Below, one piece after another: positions 58,209 to 64,000 of a stretch of 64,000 nucleotides of DNA. Numbering within the stretch: the first letter of the stretch is position 1; the number at the start of each line of letters is the position of its first letter. The DNA comes from Flavobacteriaceae bacterium UBA1903 (GTDB lineage Bacteria; Bacteroidota; Bacteroidia; Flavobacteriales; Flavobacteriaceae), in NCBI GenBank assembly GCA_002337605.1, contig DDGL01000014.1:798040-862039 (forward strand), in the 5' to 3' direction. The position numbers and the translations under genes were made by a program. The notes beneath the pieces are model-generated. The model was not told the DNA's origin, ran no database searches, and was given only the letters and a program-made list of their open reading frames with translations.

Positions 58209-60029
58209 ATGGGACTAGTTACGACCAAAGAGATTGCGAAAGCCTTAAAAGTTGATAAACTCGGCTTTTTTGGAACCCTTATGGGATGGTCTGTAATGAA
58301 GGTACTTAACATCTCTACATGTAATAAAATCTATGACCGCAATAAGCATTTAAGCGGCCTGGAATTTATTAATGCGCTACTGGAAGAATTTGAAGTAGAT
58401 TATGAAATCCCGGAAGAAGACTTAAAACGAATTCCAAAAACGGGACCGTTTATTACTATTTCTAACCATCCATTGGGTGGGATAGATGGTATTTTACTAC
58501 TAAAACTATTGCTGGAACGTCGCCCGGATTATAAAATAATAGCCAACTTTTTATTGCACCGCATTGCTCCATTAAAACCGTATGTAATGCCCGTGAACCC
58601 CTTTGAAGAACACAAAGAGGCACATAACAGCATGATGGCGTTTAAAGCGGCATTACAGCATTTAAAAGACGAACAGCCTTTAGGAGTTTTTCCAGCAGGG
58701 GAAGTTTCTACTCAAAAAGAAGACCATATAATCATAGACAGAACGTGGGAGCCAGCCGCTATGAAACTGATTAAAAAAGCAGGTGTCCCTGTTATTCCCA
58801 TTTATTTTCACGGGCGAAACAGCAAATCGTTTTACCGCTGGGCTAAGATGAGTGATACACTTCGTACGGCTAAGTTGCCTAGTGAATTATTGACTCAAAA
58901 AGAACGAACCCTTAAGGTACGAATTGGGAACCCTATTTCAATCGAAGATCAAAAGGAGCACGAATCATTAGAAAGTTATACTGCTTTTCTGCGGAAGAAA
59001 ACATATGTGTTGGCGAATCCCTTTCAGAGGAAAAAATTTGTGGATACCCTTCCCAAAACCATCAAACTTCCCAAATTACCGAAGAAAATTGCAGGCCCAG
59101 TCCCCGTTGAAGCTATTGAAAAGGAAATTGAAGCCCTTCGCCCGGAAGATAAACGCTTGCTGGAAAGTAAGAACTATGAAGTCTTTCTAGCTTCTGCAGA
59201 AAAAATACCCAACATACTTTTAGAAATTGGTCGCTTGCGGGAAATCACCTTTCGTGAAGTGGGAGAAGGAACCAATAACGCTATAGATATTGATAAGTTT
59301 GACAACCACTACCATCATATGTTTTTGTGGGATAACGAAGCCAAAAAGATAGCTGGAGCCTATCGAATGGGATTGGGGTCTAAGATTTTTGCAGCCTATG
59401 GCATTGATGGGTTTTACCTGCAGGACCTTTTCCGTTTTGAGCCCGAATTGCACGACATGATGAGCAAAAGTATAGAGATGGGTAGGGCATTTATCATTAA
59501 AGAATACCAATTACGCCCCATGCCGCTGTTCCTGCTTTGGAAAGGAATCGTACATACTACGTTACGGTATCCTGAGCACAAGTTTTTAATAGGAGGGGTG
59601 AGTATAAGCAATCAGTTTTCAGAATTCAGTAAGAGTTTGATGATCGAGTTTATGAAATCGAATTATTACGATCCCTACATAGCTCAGTACATAAAGCCCA
59701 AAAAAGAATACAAAGTAAAGCTAAAGGATGCCGATAAAGATTTCATCTTTGACGAAAGCGAAGCGGACCTTAATAAATTCGATAAGCTTATTGATGAGGT
59801 AGAACCTGGAGCGTTGCGACTACCCGTTCTTATAAAAAAATATATTAAGCAAAATGCAAAAGTCGTAGCGTTTAATGTAGATCCTCTTTTTAATAATGCA
59901 GTAGACGGGTTAATGTATATTCGTATTGCAGATTTGCCCGAAAGTACTGTAAAACCAGTAATGGAAGAGTTTCAGGCTGAGTTGGAGAAAAAATACAGTA
60001 ATGGCAGTAAAACACCTGAAGACACTTAA
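58209..60029 (+). CDS. OlsF-type bifunctional acyltransferase for ornithine/amino-acid lipids
   Basis: A 606-residue fusion. The N-terminal half is a PlsC/lysophospholipid-acyltransferase domain with the His-Asp motif NHPLGGIDG (His87 and Asp93, five residues apart) and FPAGEVS near 165. The C-terminal half, from about 310, is the OlsB-like N-acyltransferase (LEIGRLREITFREVGEGTNN). OlsF proteins of Serratia and Flavobacterium johnsoniae, about 610 residues long, are known to make ornithine lipids; the assignment here follows the same order and length. It acts at the inner membrane. Confidence 0.82.
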   Translation: MGLVTTKEIAKALKVDKLGFFGTLMGWSVMKVLNISTCNKIYDRNKHLSGLEFINALLEEFEVDYEIPEEDLKRIPKTGPFITISNHPLGGIDGILLLKLLLERRPDYKIIANFLLHRIAPLKPYVMPVNPFEEHKEAHNSMMAFKAALQHLKDEQPLGVFPAGEVSTQKEDHIIIDRTWEPAAMKLIKKAGVPVIPIYFHGRNSKSFYRWAKMSDTLRTAKLPSELLTQKERTLKVRIGNPISIEDQKEHESLESYTAFLRKKTYVLANPFQRKKFVDTLPKTIKLPKLPKKIAGPVPVEAIEKEIEALRPEDKRLLESKNYEVFLASAEKIPNILLEIGRLREITFREVGEGTNNAIDIDKFDNHYHHMFLWDNEAKKIAGAYRMGLGSKIFAAYGIDGFYLQDLFRFEPELHDMMSKSIEMGRAFIIKEYQLRPMPLFLLWKGIVHTTLRYPEHKFLIGGVSISNQFSEFSKSLMIEFMKSNYYDPYIAQYIKPKKEYKVKLKDADKDFIFDESEADLNKFDKLIDEVEPGALRLPVLIKKYIKQNAKVVAFNVDPLFNNAVDGLMYIRIADLPESTVKPVMEEFQAELEKKYSNGSKTPEDT

Positions 60030-60076
60030 AGATTGCTCTTATGCGACACATCAGAATACAAAACAACTAGTTAAGA

Positions 60077-60850
60077 TTACTGCCCTACACTCAAGCTACT
60101 ATACTTTGCTTTCACCATCATAAAAATACCGTATCCAACCAGTCCTAGTGAAACAACCCCCAGAATAAGGCCACCAAATTCGTTTTCAATAAACCCGAAA
60201 GCATCACTTTTACTAAGTTTATTGGCATTGCTTGAAAACCCTGCTTTAATAAATAAAAAACCTAGTAGTCCAGCAACGATACCGCGGGAGGTATAGCCTA
60301 CCTTGCCAAATTTTAAAACCAGACCTTGTGTTTTAGCTGGAAGGCTCGTACTCTCAACTTCTTCTTTAAATTTACCAGAATATGCCTGGTAAAATTCGTA
60401 AACACCTTTACCAACAAGGGCAACACCAACAAGTATCGCAATAATTATAGCATACTCTGATTCAAATATTTTCGAGATAAAAGATTTTTTCCCGCTTTCA
60501 GAGCCAAGTACCGTTTTTAGGGACATATAAGAAAGTATACCGTACAAAACACCACTGATAAAATAAGCCACGCGTTTGACAGTTCCTTTAAAGCTATTTT
60601 CAATCTCACTTGGGTTTGTAAATGCCTGGTACCATCGCCAGAAGACATAGCCTAAAAGTCCTATAGATAACAAAACTAGTAGTACTTTACCAAATAATTG
60701 CTGGGCTATAAAATCTATAACTGTACTGGAACTCGATTTTTCTCCTCCATATCCAAAAGCGGCCAATGTAGTGAGTGCTCCAATTATAAAATAGACAATT
60801 CCTTTGGTTGCGATGCCGAAGCTGGCAAATTTCTCCCTTTTACTGCTCAT
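60077..60850 (-). CDS. DUF1206 membrane protein
   Basis: A 257-residue integral protein with three repeats of a two-helix unit, six membrane segments in all (GIATKGIVYFIIGALTTLAAFG, RVAYFISGVLYGILSYMSL, YTSRGIVAGLLGFLFIKAGF and others). The repeated GxVYxxxG-like segments and GTVKRVAYFISG match DUF1206. No function is known. It converges on the OlsF gene with a 47-base spacer that lacks a terminator. Confidence 0.85.
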   Translation of the reverse strand: MSSKREKFASFGIATKGIVYFIIGALTTLAAFGYGGEKSSSSTVIDFIAQQLFGKVLLVLLSIGLLGYVFWRWYQAFTNPSEIENSFKGTVKRVAYFISGVLYGILSYMSLKTVLGSESGKKSFISKIFESEYAIIIAILVGVALVGKGVYEFYQAYSGKFKEEVESTSLPAKTQGLVLKFGKVGYTSRGIVAGLLGFLFIKAGFSSNANKLSKSDAFGFIENEFGGLILGVVSLGLVGYGIFMMVKAKYSSLSVGQ

Positions 60851-61021
60851 AATAATTAAGTATATATAAAGTTATCTGATACTTGTGTAATAATAAAAAG
60901 TAGAGCGAATTTTTATAGTAACTTTATTAAGTTAGCGCCCTAAGAGAATTCTTGTTACGAAGAAAAAAGGATGGAACTCCTTTACTAAATTGGGTCAATA
61001 CGTTTGCTAAAGCTAACAACC

Positions 61022-61468
61022 TTATGAAAATTGAAGTAGCTGTCTTTTTTCAAAATTAAACAGTTCTGAAACATCCTTAGTATTTTTAATACCATCCAGC
61101 TTACAAAGTACCGTTACTGTAGCACAAAGCCCATCAAAAACAATTTCTTTTTCTTTTGGGTTGGAGGGACTAAAATGCGAATGACGTAAGGGTAGTTGAT
61201 AGCTGCACCCTTGTAGGAAAGCGTTTTCAATGCTAAGTAGTTCTGATGGAAGATACCCGCCAAATCGCCTACCCATCATTTCGTGTACCTTGCCTATATA
61301 ATTTAACTGATAAGACCCGTGATGGTCTGAAAGGTGCTTCCAGGCATCATTGCCTTCTAATATGGTGCCAACAGCACATTGGCTGCAACATTCCGGATGT
61401 AGTGTTTCATTGTGGAACGCAGTGTAGAGTTTTTGGACGGCAGCTTCAAATCTTGGAGTAGTTTTCAT
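61022..61468 (-). CDS. Conserved flavobacterial protein of unknown function
   Basis: A 148-residue protein of a family that I recall as often labelled 'Na+-translocating NADH-quinone reductase subunit F'. The sequence has no FAD, NADH or 2Fe-2S motif, so that name is not supported. Visible features are the Cys/His-containing start HPECCSQCAVGTIL, the segment WKHLSDHHGSYQLNYIGKVHEMMGRRFGGYLPSELLSIENAFLQGC, and YELP-like SYQLPL. The Cys cluster might bind a metal. Confidence 0.7.
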   Translation of the reverse strand: MKTTPRFEAAVQKLYTAFHNETLHPECCSQCAVGTILEGNDAWKHLSDHHGSYQLNYIGKVHEMMGRRFGGYLPSELLSIENAFLQGCSYQLPLRHSHFSPSNPKEKEIVFDGLCATVTVLCKLDGIKNTKDVSELFNFEKRQLLQFS

Positions 61469-61528
61469 TGTAGCAAATTTTTCAGTAAAAAGATACGAAA
61501 AATTTAGGATGTGCTCTATTCTTAAAAC

Positions 61529-62110
61529 CTAACCGTGAATGGTTTCGGACTTCCCGTAATTTTTTATGATCTCTCCTTCAAATTCTATGAGTTCCTGCCA
61601 GCGCTTGTCTACATCCACATTTTGACCATATTTACGGGCAAACCCTAAAAAAGTAGTGTAATGTCCCGCTTCGCTTATCATTAATTCCCGATAGAATTTT
61701 GAGAGTTCTGGATCTTTAATGCGTTCGGAAAGTAATTTAAAACGTTCACAACTTCTAGCTTCGATCATAGCAGAAAATAACAACCTATCTACCATAGCCT
61801 GCTCTCTGCTTCCCCCGCGATTCATAAATTGAAACAACTGATTTACATAGTGATCCTTCCGTTCGCGCCCTAGTTTATACCCTCGTTTTTTAATGATTTC
61901 GTGTACCATTTCAAAATGCTCCAGTTCCTCTTGGGCCAGTTTTAAAAGATCTGTCACTAGATCTACGTGTTGGCTGTTAAGTGTAATAATAGTAATGGCG
62001 TTGCTTGCAGCTTTTTGTTCGCACCAGGCATGATCTGTTAAAATTTCTTCCAGATTGCTTTCTACAATAGTGACCCATCTTGGGTCTGTGGCTAGTTTAA
62101 GGTTAAGCAT
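61529..62110 (-). CDS. miaE: MiaE-type tRNA hydroxylase
   Basis: A 193-residue ferritin-like di-iron enzyme that hydroxylates the isopentenyl group of the ms2i6A base at position 37 of some tRNAs. Di-iron ligand regions are EELEHFEMVHEIIKKRGYKLGRE (about 68-90), EARSCERFKLLSERI and SEAGHYTTFLGFAR. The start methionine follows a normal spacing and the length is usual. It is the only clear tRNA-modification gene in the window, 20 kb from the tRNA-like array, so no functional link is claimed. Confidence 0.9.
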   Translation of the reverse strand: MLNLKLATDPRWVTIVESNLEEILTDHAWCEQKAASNAITIITLNSQHVDLVTDLLKLAQEELEHFEMVHEIIKKRGYKLGRERKDHYVNQLFQFMNRGGSREQAMVDRLLFSAMIEARSCERFKLLSERIKDPELSKFYRELMISEAGHYTTFLGFARKYGQNVDVDKRWQELIEFEGEIIKNYGKSETIHG

Positions 62111-62140
62111 ACTATAAGGTTGGTTCTAAATTGAAGTGTT

Positions 62141-62854
62141 CTATCTGTATTCCGGGTTCTCAAAATTCCATCGGGTCCCATCGTCCCAATCGCCACGGGA
62201 ATTTCCATAGGGAGGATAACCGCCCTGATCTTTCAGCAATTTCGCCAAATGTAAAAGATTGTAGGTCATAAACGTAGTATTTCGATTGGTAAAATCATTG
62301 TTTTTGGCATCACTTTCTTTATCGTTATAACTAGGGCCTGGTCCTGCTTCGCCAATCCAGCCACAATCTGCTTGAGGAGGAATACTGTACCCAATATGCT
62401 GTAAGGCATAGAGTGTTCCCATAGCTACATGTTTAATCCCGTCTTCGTTTCCTGTAATAATACAACCCCCTACTTTTCCGTAGAAATAGTACTGGCCTTT
62501 TTCGTTTCTTCTACCACTTTCCCCGTACAAACGTTCAATAAGTTTGGTAGCTACTGAAGATTTTTCACCTAACCAAATAGGGGTGCCAATGACTAAAATA
62601 TCGGCATCCTGTACTTTTTTCCACAGGTCTGGCCATTCGTCTTTCTCAGCCCCGTGTTCAGTCATATCATGATAGACTCCGTAGGCTATGTCGTGATTTA
62701 CCAGGCGCAGATATTCTACCGTAACCCCTTCTGCACGAAGAATATTTATAGAAACATCCATTAACGCTTTGGTGTGGCTCATTCTGGGCGTTTTCTTGAG
62801 CGTACAGTTAATATAGAGTGCTTTTAAATTGCTGAAATCAATTGTAGTATCCAT
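62141..62854 (-). CDS. Flavodoxin-like NAD(P)H-dependent oxidoreductase
   Basis: A 237-residue flavoprotein of the NADPH-dependent FMN reductase group. The FMN phosphate-binding loop NCTLKKTPRMSHTKALMDVSI near residues 16-36 and the segment DILVIGTPIWLGEKSSVATKLIERLYG are typical, and the isoalloxazine region GGCIITGNEDGIKHVAMG follows. It probably reduces quinones or flavins with NADPH; the physiological substrate is open. It ends in the spacer before miaE and starts near a terminator that belongs to the upstream lipoprotein gene. Confidence 0.85.
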   Translation of the reverse strand: MDTTIDFSNLKALYINCTLKKTPRMSHTKALMDVSINILRAEGVTVEYLRLVNHDIAYGVYHDMTEHGAEKDEWPDLWKKVQDADILVIGTPIWLGEKSSVATKLIERLYGESGRRNEKGQYYFYGKVGGCIITGNEDGIKHVAMGTLYALQHIGYSIPPQADCGWIGEAGPGPSYNDKESDAKNNDFTNRNTTFMTYNLLHLAKLLKDQGGYPPYGNSRGDWDDGTRWNFENPEYR

Positions 62855-62865
62855 AGGTTGTTCTT

Positions 62866-62903
62866 AAAAAATGGACAGTATACTAGTTGTAAACTGTCCA
62901 TTT
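62866..62903 (-). terminator. Terminator of the lipoprotein gene
   Basis: On the minus strand, AAATGGACAGT and ACTGTCCATTT (11 pairs) bracket a 13-base loop and are followed by TTTTTT. It lies between the lipoprotein stop at 62929 and the flavodoxin-like start. Confidence 0.8.
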
Positions 62904-62928
62904 CTTGCGTATATATTACAAGCTATTT

Positions 62929-63438
62929 TTAGCTTTCGTTGTTTTTGGTGCCAAAGGTATTTATTTTCGCCATGATTTCATCGTGGGACTCTTTTATGCT
63001 TTCATGCTCTTGCTTCATATTCTCATGGTGATTCATCATAGTTGTGTGTTGCTCTTTCATCTCTTTTATTTGAGCCTTCATAGCATCCTTATCCATAGTG
63101 CCGTCCATAAAACTAGCTTTCATGTCTTTGTGAGATTCTTTTAAAGAACTATGCGCTTCCATATTGGCTTCGTGTTTTGCGAAAATCGCTTCGTGTCTTG
63201 CAAGTTTTTCAAACACAGTAGAGTCGTTAATTGTCATCCCTTCTAGCTGGGTGCTTAATTTATTATGAGTTGCTAGTAGGCTCTTGTGCATATCCTCAAA
63301 ACTGCCATGTTGTATCATTAAACTCTCACGCTCCTCTAAAAGGGTTTCGTATTGGGACATTAAATCTGTTTTTTCCTTGTCTTCGCAGGAAGTAAAAACT
63401 AATAAAATGGTCAGAAGTGATAAAGTAATATATTTCAT
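62929..63438 (-). CDS. Coiled-coil lipoprotein of unknown function
   Basis: A 169-residue predicted lipoprotein (lipobox VFTSC, Cys18). The mature protein is strongly helical and charged with repeated heptads rich in Glu, Lys and His (HEAIFAKHEANMEAHSSLKESHKDM, MKEQHTTMMNHHENMKQEHESIKESHDE), so it should form a long coiled coil. The many histidines and methionines could hold metal. Homologues are not recognised. It has its own terminator. Confidence 0.68.
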   Translation of the reverse strand: MKYITLSLLTILLVFTSCEDKEKTDLMSQYETLLEERESLMIQHGSFEDMHKSLLATHNKLSTQLEGMTINDSTVFEKLARHEAIFAKHEANMEAHSSLKESHKDMKASFMDGTMDKDAMKAQIKEMKEQHTTMMNHHENMKQEHESIKESHDEIMAKINTFGTKNNES

Positions 63439-63473
63439 AAGATGTTTTTAATAACACTAAGATACAAAATAAT

Positions 63474-63833
63474 TTATAGGTGAAGTAGAACCAATACTAC
63501 TATAGCGGGAATTGACTGAATAAATAAAATTTTTTTTGAAACTGAAAAAGCGCCATATATTCCTGCAATAGCCACACAACTCAAAAAGAAAACAGCTACG
63601 TTTTGTTGCCAGGCTAGATTCTCAATGAAAAAAGTCCAGATGAGTCCTGCCGCTAAAAAACCATTGTACAGTCCTTGATTTGCTGCCATGGCTTTGGTTT
63701 TTGGGAAAAGATCCTTAGGAAAACCTCTAAATACTTTTGGTCCCTTTGTGGTCCAGGCAAACATTTCGAAATAGAGAAAATAGAGATGAAGGAAGGCAAT
63801 AACGCCTATAAGAATGTGTGCGGCAAGTGGCAT
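63474..63833 (-). CDS. DUF1304 membrane protein
   Basis: A 119-residue four-helix membrane protein of DUF1304: the conserved N terminus AAHILIGVIAFLHLYFLYFEMFAWTT and the GLYNGFLAAGLIW segment match the family. Function is unknown. It lies 35 bases upstream of the lipoprotein in the same orientation and could be cotranscribed with it. The remaining 167 bases to the window end hold no gene that I can see. Confidence 0.85.
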   Translation of the reverse strand: MPLAAHILIGVIAFLHLYFLYFEMFAWTTKGPKVFRGFPKDLFPKTKAMAANQGLYNGFLAAGLIWTFFIENLAWQQNVAVFFLSCVAIAGIYGAFSVSKKILFIQSIPAIVVLVLLHL

Positions 63834-63947
63834 AGTTTATAGATTGTTCTCTATAAAATTACGACAATATTTTTTAATCAGGTTTCTTATTATAGGGAAG
63901 CGGTTGTGGTTTACAGGATGCACCGAATACTTTTTTTTCTAAAATAA

Positions 63948-63978
63948 AAAAGCTTTCAAATACTATTTGAAAGCTTTT
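63948..63978. terminator. Strong bidirectional terminator
   Basis: AAAAGCTTTCAAAT and its exact complement ATTTGAAAGCTTTT form a 14-pair stem with a 3-base loop. The A and T ends make it a terminator for both strands, most likely for a gene just beyond the window. Confidence 0.8.
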
Positions 63979-64000
63979 AATTTGATTAGTAAAGGCCAGG

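Noticed and set aside
61022..61468. Annotation as NADH-quinone reductase subunit F
   Set aside because: No FAD-, NADH- or iron-sulfur-binding motif and only 148 residues; the true NqrF is about 400 residues.

Overview
The window is a chromosomal segment of a member of the Flavobacteriaceae (Bacteroidota). This rests on a low-GC sequence, a run of family-typical genes (purN, then acpP-fabF-rnc, an IPExxxVDY protein and pyk), a type IX secretion C-terminal signal, the four-gene ligase-associated repair set, an OlsF-type lipid acyltransferase, promoters of the TTG-N20-TAnnTTTG type, and the absence of Shine-Dalgarno sequences. I cannot name the genus.

Layout. 1-5046: purine, fatty acid and RNA processing genes plus pyruvate kinase. 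5047-10488: secreted LRR protein, SH3 lipoprotein, DNA polymerase IV, small enzymes. 10574-16541: a metal uptake operon (DtxR/MntR-type repressor, outer-membrane protein, TroA-like binding lipoprotein, ATPase, two permeases), interrupted by a four-helix-bundle gene between 24-bp inverted repeats. 16547-22261: envelope proteins including a large metzincin-type protease. 22392-24948: feoAB with a short Cys-rich FeoB partner and a DtxR-type operator at the promoter. 24992-32673: Sco1, RseP, acetate activation and uptake (acs, symporter, DUF4212), a methyltransferase and an SRPBCC protein. 32746-36544: beta-barrel, ssb, a frameshifted GIY-YIG gene, recQ.

36545-40965 is the unusual part. Two very small transcription units follow recQ: a 36-codon ORF beside a DtxR-type box, and a 25-codon ORF with its own promoter and terminator. 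A TPR gene, about 1.9 kb of plus-strand tRNA-like sequence, a likely Flavo-1 RNA element and a slipin (SPFH) gene then run in one direction to a strong terminator. The tRNA-like units carry Tyr, Glu, Arg, Lys, Gln, Asp and Phe anticodons; several are interrupted, truncated or chimeric, and none encodes CCA. I read this as one locus, possibly related to tRNA damage or repair or acting as a tRNA decoy; the function is inference.

40963-54652 (minus strand): an HDAC-like deacetylase, Tex, an unknown secreted protein, MetG, then the ligase-associated repair genes pdeM, DExH helicase, ATP-dependent ligase and exonuclease, with a parvulin and a transglutaminase-like gene between pdeM and the helicase. 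54800-63833: TerB-like protein, fructose-1,6-bisphosphatase, GNAT, aspartate kinase, OlsF, and small membrane, redox and tRNA-modification genes (MiaE).

A REP-like 16-mer (core CTGAGCGCAGTCGAAG and its complement) is scattered through the window. Copies lie in spacers, as an inverted pair between convergent genes, inside the tRNA-like array, and in frame within recQ, metG, the DExH helicase and the exonuclease.
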